Part shown: piece after piece, positions 8,149 to 16,835 of the stretch
How positions within the stretch are numbered: the stretch's first letter is position 1
How the letters are laid out: every line of letters starts with the position of its first letter
Notes under the pieces: model-generated
What the model was told of the DNA's origin: nothing
The model's input: only the letters and a program-made list of their open reading frames with translations
Database searches by the model: none
Source: Bacteriovorax stolpii
Lineage (GTDB): Bacteria; Bdellovibrionota; Bacteriovoracia; Bacteriovoracales; Bacteriovoracaceae
Reading direction: 5' to 3'
DNA length: 55,654 nt
NCBI GenBank assembly: GCA_945905815.1
Contig: CAMDQH010000013.1
Coordinates: forward strand, 1 to 55,654
Program-made: the position numbers and the translations under genes

Positions 8149-10008
8149 TTACTTAGAAGGACTAAAAGCTTCAAAAGTTGAAACAGGCAAATCATTACCT
8201 TCAAAATAATGGTGCCCTCCAAGAATTCCCAGTGTTTTTTCATCTAACTTAAAGACTTGAGAAAACCCTTTCGTTTCTTTTAGGCAGCGACCAGTATGGT
8301 CCCAAGAAGATAAAAGTAAGTTCATGTCATAGATGTGTGAAACATATTCATAATTCATCGTGCCAGTCTTATACATCCCACCAAATACATACAGATGATT
8401 GTTTAGAATCTCTGCGGCCGGTGCAAATGTAGGAAATGGGAGTGGGCTTAATTCCTGGGCATAACCATCAACAGGATTAATGGCTGTAACATTATTTATC
8501 AATTCAAAGTGAGATGCACCCTGACCTAAACCACCAATCAAAAGAATTTTACCATTATACTCAATTCCTGTAAGTGCCCGACGAAGCGGTAATGGGAGTT
8601 TATAATTTGCTAGTTCACTCGTTTGAGTTTTAAGATCAAAAACTTCTATAGCATCTAAGAATCTACCATCTTTATCATTAGGAAATTTTGGAGTCGAATC
8701 CCAACCACCCGCAAGATAAACTTTGCCATCAATTTGAACTGCTATGTTTGAAGATCGTGGAGAAAAAAGTTTACCAATCGTCACCCACTGATTGGTTAAA
8801 ATGTCGTAACGATCAATTTGATCCAGAGACTTCCACGCAGGTTTGTAGTCTGCTGAATACGCAAAGCCTCCAAAGGCATAAATGTAATTACCATAAGCAG
8901 CTAGTTGAAATCCATGGGCCTTTACAGGGCGAGGAGCGAGTTCTTTCCAGGAATTGGATTCAGAGTCATAAACAATAAACATATCCGTAAATGATTCAGG
9001 TGGGTAAGTGTGTTCTGCACCTTGATGGCCACCACACAAATAGAGTTTTCCATTATGAGAAACAGTCCCGAAAGATGATCGAGGATTACCTATAAAAGGG
9101 GCCTTGAGAGTTTGCGTAATTTGAGTGTTTCCCGAGAATTGAGGAGAGTAAAAATCTACTTCTTCATTTATTTCTATTCCTTGATTCATTGATATCCATT
9201 CACCTTTAATAAGTTTAAATAACCGAAAGTGGTTATCCTTATTTGAAGCAAAAGCTATGGTGTTGTCTGGCATAAAACTTGGTGCCATTTCATCTTTTGG
9301 ATCAGAAGTGACTTGGATAGTTTGCCCTGTAGACCTCTCAAGAGCATAGATATTCCAGTTACCATCTTTTTTAGAAGTATAAGCAATCCAGCGTTCATCG
9401 AATGAAAGTGCTGGCGACATCCCTTCAGCGAGAATAGTTTTTGTATTTTCCAAGCGGTCAAAAAGAACGATCTCTTTTTTTCCTTCAGTGTTACGTTGAT
9501 AAACAACAAAGTTTCCATCAGAAGAAGGTCTTGGGAAGTAGGACTCTTCGGTTCCATCTAAAAGTTTGGCACTCTCTAAAGAGTAATCAGTTAATCCATG
9601 ACCTTGGCGGTAAACTTCTGAAGCACGATCAAAATAGAAAATTGTATTTTTTGATTTTGGTCCAGGCGCTGAATAGTAAATTAGTCGGCCATTTCGGGAA
9701 AACTTCGGATGAAGGATCATTCCTTTCTGAGGTGCATGAAAATGTTGAACGACATTTTTTTCGAGATGCTGATATGTAATACTGAGGTCATTAGTTGCAG
9801 GGCCTTCAACGTAAACCACTTCTAGGCCATCGGGAGTGATGTCAGGATAAATAGCTAAATTCTTTGAAGATAGGTCGTTAAGCGTGCGTGGAGAACTATT
9901 ATAAGGTTGAAGAATAACAGATTTTCCAATTTTGCTTTCTTGCATATAAACAACGTCGGCAAATACTATATTTGAGATTATGAAACCGAGGATGATAAGA
10001 ATTTTCAT
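8149..10008 (-). CDS. Secreted WD40-like (TolB/PD40) plus Kelch repeat protein
   Basis: Signal peptide in the first ~20 residues. Residues ~35-270 contain TolB-type repeats (PDITPDG, PKFSRNGRLIYYS, PRPSSDGNFVVYQ, ALSFDERWIAYTS, PSFMPDNTIAFAS). The second half (about 310-615) has Kelch repeats with the GG doublets (LCGGHQG, AFGGFAY, LAGGWD, LIGGLG, VFGGMY, LGGHHY). Two propellers in one 619-residue exported protein; enzymatic activity is not evident, so a binding or scaffold role is likely. Start 10008 was chosen for AAAGGAC upstream. Encoded upstream of the M1-like peptidase gene on the same strand. Confidence 0.85.
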   Translation of the reverse strand: MKILIILGFIISNIVFADVVYMQESKIGKSVILQPYNSSPRTLNDLSSKNLAIYPDITPDGLEVVYVEGPATNDLSITYQHLEKNVVQHFHAPQKGMILHPKFSRNGRLIYYSAPGPKSKNTIFYFDRASEVYRQGHGLTDYSLESAKLLDGTEESYFPRPSSDGNFVVYQRNTEGKKEIVLFDRLENTKTILAEGMSPALSFDERWIAYTSKKDGNWNIYALERSTGQTIQVTSDPKDEMAPSFMPDNTIAFASNKDNHFRLFKLIKGEWISMNQGIEINEEVDFYSPQFSGNTQITQTLKAPFIGNPRSSFGTVSHNGKLYLCGGHQGAEHTYPPESFTDMFIVYDSESNSWKELAPRPVKAHGFQLAAYGNYIYAFGGFAYSADYKPAWKSLDQIDRYDILTNQWVTIGKLFSPRSSNIAVQIDGKVYLAGGWDSTPKFPNDKDGRFLDAIEVFDLKTQTSELANYKLPLPLRRALTGIEYNGKILLIGGLGQGASHFELINNVTAINPVDGYAQELSPLPFPTFAPAAEILNNHLYVFGGMYKTGTMNYEYVSHIYDMNLLLSSWDHTGRCLKETKGFSQVFKLDEKTLGILGGHHYFEGNDLPVSTFEAFSPSK

Positions 10009-10142
10009 GAACAGTCCTTTTGAGCTAATCACGGGATGATAGCTAAGGGTGTTTGATATATCAAACTAATTTGCTTTGGCGGTATGTTAAAAACATTATT
10101 TTCCCGATTTCTAAGCTCTCAAATAGTCGCTAAGATACCAGC

Positions 10143-11390
10143 ATGGTTCGCGGTTATCACATCCACATTAAGCAATTATCAAGCAACGTTAAGCTCTTTC
10201 TAGCAGGAAATGCCATTCAAGGAATTGGTCTCTCAATTTATGCTCTTTTATTCAATCTCTATCTCAAAAAATTAGGATACGGCGAATCATCTATTGGTAA
10301 TCTGATCTCAACTACCAGTCTTGGCATTTCTTTGATGGCAATCCCGGCCGCATTTATAATTGATAAGTTTCATGTAAAACATCTTGTTGTTACCGGTATA
10401 GTTTTATCTTCTGTTTTCTATTTTTTTCAAGTGATCAATACAAGCGAGTCTTCACTTTTTGCATTTGGTTTACTCGCTAGTATGTTTCAAGCATTGTTTA
10501 ATATTTCAGTGTCGCCATTTTATTTTCGTAATTCTACCCCTCAGGTAAGAATTTATTTATTTACACTGAATTCTGGGCTTAATATGCTCGCGCATTTTGT
10601 AGGTTATCTCGTGGGAGGTTATTTACCAGGGATGGTAAGACACTTTCGCCCAGAGATGACTCAAATTGACCTCTACCGAACATCGATCATGTTGGCCTTA
10701 ATGGTTGTTTTCCTTTCGAACCTCATGTTTATTCGGATTCGTCGTATACCAATTCCAAAAACGAAAAGAAAAATTTTGGATGGCCTTAAAGGAACAGACT
10801 GGGAAGTCTTATGCAAACTGATCTTGCCTAAATTGTGTTTTGCTTTCGGCGGAGGATTAATAGTTCCTTTTATGAATCTGTACCTTAAAGAACGCTTTAA
10901 CTTCTCTATTAAAATGATCGGAATCTCTTACGCACTATTACAGCTATTTATTTTTGCTGGAATTTTCATGACTCCGATTTTAATTAAGAAAACGACTCCG
11001 TTGCGCTTTATTATGATAACGGCAACTCTTTCAATTCCCTTTATGCTTACGATGGGTATGACCGCTAATATTAGCATCGTGCTGGGTTGTTTTTTTATTC
11101 GCGGTATGCTTATGAATATGTCGAGTCCAGTGACTTCAATATTTGAAATGGAACACGTTCAAGAAAAAGAGTGTGTGCTCGCCTCAGCAATTATTTTGTT
11201 TTTTTATCATATCATCTACACTTCGAGTACTCGTCTAGGTGGTCACTTAATCGAAAAATATTCTTTTGGTCCAACCTTCTTTACGGCAGCTTTTTTTTAT
11301 GGTCTCGCAATATTTTTATATCACCGATTCTTTAAAAGAGAAGAGAAGGTTGTAGCTAGGAATGAAGCTTCATTTATTGATGCAGCCTAA
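10143..11390 (+). CDS. Major facilitator superfamily permease
   Basis: 415 residues with about 12 hydrophobic segments and the MFS-type loop after helix 2 (AAFIIDKFHVKH). Substrate cannot be read from the sequence. There is no Shine-Dalgarno; TAAGAT ends six bases before the ATG, the same spacing as at dapF, so the message may be leaderless. It is divergent from the Kelch gene (134-base gap) and ends two bases from the stop of the convergent HD gene. Confidence 0.85.
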   Translation: MVRGYHIHIKQLSSNVKLFLAGNAIQGIGLSIYALLFNLYLKKLGYGESSIGNLISTTSLGISLMAIPAAFIIDKFHVKHLVVTGIVLSSVFYFFQVINTSESSLFAFGLLASMFQALFNISVSPFYFRNSTPQVRIYLFTLNSGLNMLAHFVGYLVGGYLPGMVRHFRPEMTQIDLYRTSIMLALMVVFLSNLMFIRIRRIPIPKTKRKILDGLKGTDWEVLCKLILPKLCFAFGGGLIVPFMNLYLKERFNFSIKMIGISYALLQLFIFAGIFMTPILIKKTTPLRFIMITATLSIPFMLTMGMTANISIVLGCFFIRGMLMNMSSPVTSIFEMEHVQEKECVLASAIILFFYHIIYTSSTRLGGHLIEKYSFGPTFFTAAFFYGLAIFLYHRFFKREEKVVARNEASFIDAA

Positions 11391-11392
11391 AA

Positions 11393-12022
11393 TTAGCCAT
11401 TAATTTCAGTCATAAGCGTCTCTAAAAAATTTTTCATGAATGAGACTCTTTTTTGAGCCTCTACTTTACCCTTATTGGTGTTCATCATTTCAGGTAATTT
11501 AAATATTTTAACAAAGTAATGATCAACCATATATTTTTTGTCATCAAGTTCACGTAATTCCGCAAGAGGATCGAATGGTTCATAAAAACTAGATTTCATC
11601 TGAGTATTAACGGATGCGCACCTCAAAACGCCAATAGCACCAAGCGTATCAAGGCGGTCAGAATCTTGCAAAATTGCTGCTTCAAGACTGGTTGGCTTAA
11701 GTCCCTTTGAAAAACTATGCTCTATTACATATTGTTGAATATTCTTTACTTCCTCATTTGAAAAACCACATTGAAACAACAAGGGAGCTGCTTTTTCAGC
11801 TGCCATTTGAGAAGCTTGAGAACGCTCAGGATGATTTTTGGAAAGATTGACAATATCATGGCAGTAAACTGCTGCTAACAAACATGGAAGATTGACGGCC
11901 TCATCCACCGCCAGTTTCTTTGCTGTCGAAATAACACGCCCAACATGAGGCCAGTCATGAGCAGGATCGTCCGGGGTATAAAATGGTTTAACCAATGAAA
12001 TAAGGACTTCTAATCTCTTCAT
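11393..12022 (-). CDS. HD-domain phosphohydrolase (YedJ-like)
   Basis: 209 residues with the HD superfamily metal-site series: H in HDWPHVGRVI (about residue 22), CHDIV (about 53-57), H in IEHSF and D in LQDSDRLDTLGA. The layout matches YedJ-type HD hydrolases of unknown substrate. Its ATG directly follows the TAA of the upstream secreted-protein gene (TAAATG), indicating an operon and probable translational coupling. Confidence 0.85.
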   Translation of the reverse strand: MKRLEVLISLVKPFYTPDDPAHDWPHVGRVISTAKKLAVDEAVNLPCLLAAVYCHDIVNLSKNHPERSQASQMAAEKAAPLLFQCGFSNEEVKNIQQYVIEHSFSKGLKPTSLEAAILQDSDRLDTLGAIGVLRCASVNTQMKSSFYEPFDPLAELRELDDKKYMVDHYFVKIFKLPEMMNTNKGKVEAQKRVSFMKNFLETLMTEING

Positions 12023-12520
12023 TTATTCTACTTTAAAACGGTCTTTAATTTTTTTAATCACAAATCCGATAACAGGAAGTCTTTCATAAATAAATGCTCC
12101 CATGTCAAAATAATCGCGATGATAAATTGCCTTCCCGTTTGCACCAAATTTGATGATGGAATTACCATCAACCGTAAAGGGTTCTCCACCATTTAGTTTA
12201 TCAGTCTGAAGTGTCATCTTCCATATAGCTACAACACTATTTTCTGATTCATAAAATTGGCTATAATCGAATTTAATGCTTTTCACATTTTGATACATAT
12301 TTGAGTAATAAGCTTTGATCTTTTCAGTCCCATTAATTGATCCAACAGAATCAATAAACTCAATTTTGCCATCATAAAACTCATCGACTAGTTGCATGTT
12401 ATCTTTTGAGAGTTTATCAAAGAAGAATTTAATTTTGTCTTTATTGTTTAGATCTTTCATAGATTGTCCCCAAGTTGAAACTGAAAATAAAACAAGTACA
12501 AGGATGAAAATGAAACGCAT
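12023..12520 (-). CDS. Secreted SnoaL/NTF2-like protein
   Basis: Signal peptide in residues 1-18 (FIFILVLVLFSVSTWGQ), followed by a ~140-residue NTF2-like fold pattern: FFDKLSKDN...LVDEFYDGKIEFIDSVGSI, GTEKIKAYY, and the C-terminal strand FGANGKAIYHRDYFD. These folds bind small hydrophobic ligands or form enzyme pockets; the ligand is unknown. GGAG lies eight bases before the ATG. First gene of a two-gene unit with the HD hydrolase. Confidence 0.75.
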   Translation of the reverse strand: MRFIFILVLVLFSVSTWGQSMKDLNNKDKIKFFFDKLSKDNMQLVDEFYDGKIEFIDSVGSINGTEKIKAYYSNMYQNVKSIKFDYSQFYESENSVVAIWKMTLQTDKLNGGEPFTVDGNSIIKFGANGKAIYHRDYFDMGAFIYERLPVIGFVIKKIKDRFKVE

Positions 12521-12559
12521 AAAATCTCCACTTGAATTAGTAACTTCGATTACAATCCA

Positions 12560-13477
12560 TTACTCCCGAGCAGTTGTAAACCATCCTCTGCGTCGAAAAT
12601 ACCATACCGCCATAATGGTAATAAAAAGCATAGCGAGTGATAAAATCACCACAGACGATTGAGAATGAATCCCTGGTAGATAATCAAAGTTCATTCCGTA
12701 GAATGAAGCAATAAAGTTTAATGGGAGCAAGATGGAAGAGAACACAGTTAAAAGTTTCATCACGTCATTTGCACGCTGATCATTCAAGGCAACGTGTAAA
12801 TTGAAGAGATGCTCAAAGTTAACCGAGAGTTCATCAAGCTGAAAGTAAAGCTGATCAACATTTTCCCTTAGATCTTGAAGCATTGAAGGATGATCAACCC
12901 AAAAATCTTTACAGCGATAGAGGGCATCATTTGTTTGTTTTAGAATTCGTTTTAAAATAAAGGTCTGCCTACGGAAATGATAAATACGAATCGTTGAAAG
13001 ATGTTCATTTTTTTTCGCAAGAATCTCGTGTTCAAATCCATCATAAAGATCCTGAAGTCTTATAACAGGAACATCATACGTCCGTATTACACCTAAAATC
13101 ACTTGGTGAATTAGACCGTGGAAAGTTTTAGGTAGATCTGTTTTTTTTGATTTTTCAGCAATACTACTCAAGTAGGGGAGTTCAATTCGGTGAATAGTAA
13201 CCAATCGATTATCGCTAATAAAGAGAGCAATCTTCCTTGTAAGTTCCTGAACAGAGGTGTCATGATGATGAGATTCATTATCGAAACTTCTCATCATTAA
13301 AAAGTGACCACCTTCCTCACTCTCTTCATATTTTGGCAGATGCTCCGGCCGCAAACAGTCTTGAACCAAAAGATATGGTAGTGAAAAATCCGTATTGAGA
13401 CGCTCAAAATCCTCTGTCTCAGGTTCTTGAACATCAACCCATTTAAAATCTTTTTTTGAAAGGAATTCTGTAATCAT
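12560..13477 (-). CDS. corA: CorA-like Mg2+/divalent cation channel
   Basis: 305 residues with the CorA signature: cytoplasmic N-terminal domain, a long helix, then a first membrane segment ending in YGMNF (GMN at 261-263, the selectivity motif), a short loop and a second membrane segment, and a basic C terminus (RRRGW). Imports Mg2+ or related divalents. The start at 13477 has no clear Shine-Dalgarno. It is the last gene before the RRM cluster and is separated from it by a terminator. Confidence 0.9.
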   Translation of the reverse strand: MITEFLSKKDFKWVDVQEPETEDFERLNTDFSLPYLLVQDCLRPEHLPKYEESEEGGHFLMMRSFDNESHHHDTSVQELTRKIALFISDNRLVTIHRIELPYLSSIAEKSKKTDLPKTFHGLIHQVILGVIRTYDVPVIRLQDLYDGFEHEILAKKNEHLSTIRIYHFRRQTFILKRILKQTNDALYRCKDFWVDHPSMLQDLRENVDQLYFQLDELSVNFEHLFNLHVALNDQRANDVMKLLTVFSSILLPLNFIASFYGMNFDYLPGIHSQSSVVILSLAMLFITIMAVWYFRRRGWFTTARE

Positions 13478-13518
13478 AATATTATTAAAACATCAAATTT
13501 GAATCATGTCCTTAAAGA

Positions 13519-13546
13519 TAAAAAAAAAGCCCGCTTTCGCGGGCTT
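13519..13546 (-). terminator. Rho-independent terminator of the first RRM gene
   Basis: Stem GCCCGC/GCGGGC (13529-13534 with 13539-13544), 4-base loop and, on the minus strand, a run of T. A near-identical copy lies 659 bases away at 14188-14203. Confidence 0.9.
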
Positions 13547-13573
13547 CTTTAAAAAATAAATTTTAAGGTTGGA

Positions 13574-13960
13574 CTACCAACGGCTTCCGCCACGGTCTCC
13601 GCCGCGATCACCACCACCGCCGCGTCCACCACCGAAACCACCACGCCCGCCGCCACCGCCGCGATCGCCACCACGTCCACCGCCGCCGCCACCGAATCCA
13701 CCAGTACGTGGCTCCATAGGACGAGCTTCGTTAACAACAAGTGAACGTCCACCGTTGTCTTGACCATTGAGTTTTTCAATTGCTTTTGCAGCATCGTCAG
13801 CAGAAGCCATTTCTACAAATCCAAAACCCTTTGAACGGTTTGTGTCTCTGTCCATGACGATCTTTGCTGATTCAACAGTTCCGAACTTTGCGAACATCTC
13901 GTTAAGAGACTCGCTTGTTGCAGAAAATGGTAAATTACCAACGTAAATCTTACTACCCAT
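13574..13960 (-). CDS. RRM RNA-binding protein with glycine-rich tail (copy 1)
   Basis: 128 residues: one RRM with RNP2 IYVGNL (5-10) and RNP1 KGFGFVEM (44-51), then a ~47-residue Gly/Arg (RGG-like) tail ending in SRW. Such bacterial glycine-rich RRM proteins resemble plant and cyanobacterial cold-induced RNA chaperones; a cold or stress role is inference. AAGGAGG precedes the ATG. Same length as copy 2 and offset from it by exactly 659 bases including the terminator, so the two arose by tandem duplication. A 5' region of about 220 bases lies between it and the copy 2 terminator. Confidence 0.93.
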   Translation of the reverse strand: MGSKIYVGNLPFSATSESLNEMFAKFGTVESAKIVMDRDTNRSKGFGFVEMASADDAAKAIEKLNGQDNGGRSLVVNEARPMEPRTGGFGGGGGGRGGDRGGGGGRGGFGGGRGGGGDRGGDRGGSRW

Positions 13961-14182
13961 AGATACCTCCTTAAGGCTCTAGATGCGCTCTCAGAGGATC
14001 TTAAGCAACTCGCTTGAAACTCTTTACCTGCGACAATAATTGCGGAATTAAATACAATAACTCCAGACTTCAAGGATAGCACAATTAGGGGTACTTATAA
14101 AAATTAAAGGAAAAATCAAGGTTGGCCAGTAACGCGACGCAGTTCAAGGGTAACGAAATCAAATATTTAATAATTCAGTAAA

Positions 14183-14206
14183 AAAAAGCCCGCTTGCGCG
14201 GGCTTC
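14183..14206 (-). terminator. Rho-independent terminator of the second RRM gene
   Basis: Stem GCCCGC/GCGGGC (14188-14193 with 14198-14203), loop TTGC, followed on the minus strand by a T run. Copy of the 13519 terminator. Confidence 0.9.
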
Positions 14207-14232
14207 TTTAAAAAATAAATTTTAAGGTTGGA

Positions 14233-14619
14233 CTACCAACGGTTTCCACCACGGTCTCCACCGCGATCACCACCACCACTGCGTCCACCACCGAAACCAC
14301 CACGTCCGCCGCCACCGCCGCGATCGCCACCACGTCCGCCGCCGCCGCCGCCGAATCCACCTGTACGAGGCTCCATAGGACGAGCTTCGTTAACAGTTAG
14401 TGAACGGCCGCCGAAATCAGCACCGTTAAGTTTTTCGATAGCTGCATCAGCTTCAGAAGAATCTGACATTTCAACAAAGCCGAAGCCTTTTGAACGACCA
14501 GTATCTCTGTCTGTTACGATTTTTGATGAATCAACATTACCGAAAGATGCGAACATCTCAGATAGTGATTCGTTAGTTGCTGTGAACGGTAGGTTACCGA
14601 CATAAATCTTCTTACCCAT
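14233..14619 (-). CDS. RRM RNA-binding protein with glycine-rich tail (copy 2)
   Basis: 128 residues with RNP2 IYVGNL and RNP1 KGFGFVEM and a Gly/Arg tail ending in NRW that differs from copy 1 at only a couple of positions. The start was placed at 14619 (MGKKIYVG), not at an upstream in-frame Met, because GGAGG stands just before it and both paralogues begin there. Each gene has its own terminator, so they appear to be separate transcription units. Confidence 0.93.
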   Translation of the reverse strand: MGKKIYVGNLPFTATNESLSEMFASFGNVDSSKIVTDRDTGRSKGFGFVEMSDSSEADAAIEKLNGADFGGRSLTVNEARPMEPRTGGFGGGGGGRGGDRGGGGGRGGFGGGRSGGGDRGGDRGGNRW

Positions 14620-14794
14620 AAAACCTCCAAAGGCCAGGGAGCCGCTTAGAGGACATGGAGTAACTTTACTCGGGACACTCTGAAACGAACGTTGAACCAA
14701 ACATTTAACACTGTTAATTAGAAAAAGCGACAAAATTCAACTACAAGGAATCATAGTGATATAACGCATTGATTTTAAGTTGAGTTAAGCGTGT

Positions 14795-15133
14795 TTATCG
14801 CCCTGAGTTATCTTGTACAGGATTGCCATAATTCATGGTTGAATGGTTACGTTGAAAACTTCCGGCCTGTGAAGATGGCCTTTTCTCCATTGGACGAGCT
14901 TCGTTAACGGTTAAAGCTCGGCCACCAAAATCTGAGCCTTGAAGCTTTTCAATTGCAGAAATTGCCTCATGATCTAATGACATTTCTACAAAGCCAAACC
15001 CTTTGCTTCTGCCTGAGTCTCGATCCATTACAATTTTAGAAGAATCTACTATTCCAAATGAGGAAAAAATCTCAGAAAGAGATTCGCTTGTTGCAGTAAA
15101 TGGTAAGTTTCCTACGTAAATCTTTTTTCCCAT
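14795..15133 (-). CDS. RRM RNA-binding protein without glycine tail (copy 3)
   Basis: 112 residues: the same RRM (MGKKIYVGNLPFTATSESLS..., RNP1 KGFGFVEM) but the C terminus after NEARPMEKR is a short Ser/Asn/Gln-rich segment in place of the RGG tail. The start at 15133 is set by AAGGAG upstream and by homology to the other copies. No obvious GC-rich terminator follows it. It is the most diverged member, probably the older paralogue. Confidence 0.9.
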   Translation of the reverse strand: MGKKIYVGNLPFTATSESLSEIFSSFGIVDSSKIVMDRDSGRSKGFGFVEMSLDHEAISAIEKLQGSDFGGRALTVNEARPMEKRPSSQAGSFQRNHSTMNYGNPVQDNSGR

Positions 15134-15242
15134 AAAATACTCCTTATAAATTTTATCCCTCTCTAAGTGAGGCCAATTTAAGTAAGGATGTAGCATTTAA
15201 AAAAATGAATTGAATACTAAAGATACCTTGAGGAGGAATGCA

Positions 15243-16619
15243 TTAAGCAGCTTGTTTCTTATTTAGCAGCTTAGTAACTGCCCTCTCGATTTGAGGCGAA
15301 AAATTTTTTAAGTTTATTTGAACAAAATTATGAAGCTTCACATCGTCAAGTTTTGTTCCAATGAAAATATTATGAAGTTCATCTGCTGCACCAATTATTT
15401 CAGCGAGCATGTTTATGTTGTTTGCACGTCGAGAAGGGTCATTGCCTCGACGGCGCATATGGTGACTCTCAACAGACTGATAAATGACTTCATCAAATCC
15501 ACCGCACTTCCTAAGAATTTCTCCACCGTGCTTTTGATGTTGCTCAAAGTTTTTTTTCTGTTCTTCATTTAAAGTCTCAAGTGACTCTTCTTTAAAATGT
15601 GGGTCCAAGTCGTACAAGCCGATGTCATGAAGTAGTGCAGCGATACCCACAAGTTTGACGGACTTGATAGATTCTATGCCTACTTCGTTAGCAATCATGC
15701 CTGCCAAAAAAGATACAGCAGCGCTATGCTCGTTCATTTCAATTGAATCAATGAATTTTTTCAAAGATTCATTTTTTAATCTCATGTTTTTAATCAAGCC
15801 CACGCTTTGGTTGAGAAAAGTATTCGCAGAATCAAGTTTTTCCTGAGAAATTCCTGAGTGGATGAAGCTTTGGGCAATATTTGATCCAAGATTTAAAACG
15901 TTATTCATCTTTTTCATAGAACTAGCATTAGGGTTATTTAAAATTTTCTTACTTAATTCTTCACAGAAACGGATATACTTTTTGTGTTCTTCTGTTGAAA
16001 TAAAAAGATGAGTGACACCTTTATTTGCATAAGTCTGAAGGAGCTCTTGATTAAGAGCGTCGCCAGAATTCAAAACTTTGATGAATTTGTTTGACCCAAG
16101 TTTAATGAAGATATTAAAAAAAGACTTTGGCGTTAGCACAAAATCTGTCAGTGAGGTTGGGACGTATCCGTCAGCTAATAGGTCAAGTTCTATGTTTTTT
16201 TCTTCTTTGGAAGCCACGATATCTACCCAGGATTCTTTTGATATAAAGAGGTCGTCAATTTCTTTAACTAGTGCCAAGTAATTAATTGGCGAGTGTAGAA
16301 TTTTTGTAAAACCACATTCATTCGCCATTAACTCTTTCGGCTCTCTTTCTGGGGCATGAGAAATCAAAAATACGGGAGTCAGTGGTCGATCAATTCTAAT
16401 TTCTTTTAACTCATCAATGCCGTGGCTTGGTCCAATAGCACTCGAAATAAAAATGATCCTGATATTATGCTTAGGCAGCTTCAATATTTGAGAGGCTTCC
16501 TTAAAGGTCTTGGTGAATAAGCATGGGTAATCGTTCAGAAGATTTTGTTCTTCTTTAATTCCATCGACAAATTTCACATTACTGTCGATTACCAGTGCTT
16601 TTCCAAAAAAATTTCCCAT
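15243..16619 (-). CDS. HD-GYP-like protein with degenerate receiver domain
   Basis: 458 residues. Residues ~1-125 look like a response-regulator receiver (ALVIDSN start, K-containing HSPINYLALVKEI end), but the phospho-acceptor Asp region reads IIFISSAIGP and has no Asp. A middle domain follows (~145-225). The C-terminal HD domain has HDIG at about 330 and ESHHMRRRGNDPSR where active HD-GYP proteins have HHExxDGxGYP, so the GYP motif is lost. It may be a c-di-GMP sensor or scaffold and not an active phosphodiesterase; that is inference. GAGG precedes the ATG. Confidence 0.8.
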   Translation of the reverse strand: MGNFFGKALVIDSNVKFVDGIKEEQNLLNDYPCLFTKTFKEASQILKLPKHNIRIIFISSAIGPSHGIDELKEIRIDRPLTPVFLISHAPEREPKELMANECGFTKILHSPINYLALVKEIDDLFISKESWVDIVASKEEKNIELDLLADGYVPTSLTDFVLTPKSFFNIFIKLGSNKFIKVLNSGDALNQELLQTYANKGVTHLFISTEEHKKYIRFCEELSKKILNNPNASSMKKMNNVLNLGSNIAQSFIHSGISQEKLDSANTFLNQSVGLIKNMRLKNESLKKFIDSIEMNEHSAAVSFLAGMIANEVGIESIKSVKLVGIAALLHDIGLYDLDPHFKEESLETLNEEQKKNFEQHQKHGGEILRKCGGFDEVIYQSVESHHMRRRGNDPSRRANNINMLAEIIGAADELHNIFIGTKLDDVKLHNFVQINLKNFSPQIERAVTKLLNKKQAA

Positions 16620-16835
16620 TAATCCCTCATGAACTTATCGGCTTAAAAAAGCCTTTGATTGATTGATATTCCAAAATAATTTAATATGGCTTAAACTATC
16701 TTTCCAAGTACCTGTTTTTAGGTGGGATTATAGAGTGGAGCAAGGATAGCAATCTCAGATGTCATTGATTTAGACGGTTGGGGAAATTGTTTCAAAGTCA
16801 TGAAATGATGAGAAAAAGTCTGCTAAAATTCACAT

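Larger units (their letters stand above)
13519..14619 (-). repeat. Tandem duplication, 659-bp offset (two RRM genes with terminators)
   Basis: Terminator, stop and start codons of copy 1 (13529, 13574, 13960) and copy 2 (14188, 14233, 14619) are all exactly 659 bases apart. The last ~45 codons plus 3' UTR and terminator are almost identical in DNA, while the RRM halves have diverged to roughly 70 % protein identity, and the upstream regions share little. Confidence 0.85.

Noticed and set aside
13569-14605. Proline-rich open frames opposite the RRM genes
   Set aside because: They are the complement of the Gly/Arg tail codons; the RRM frames on the other strand have Shine-Dalgarno sites, terminators and family motifs.
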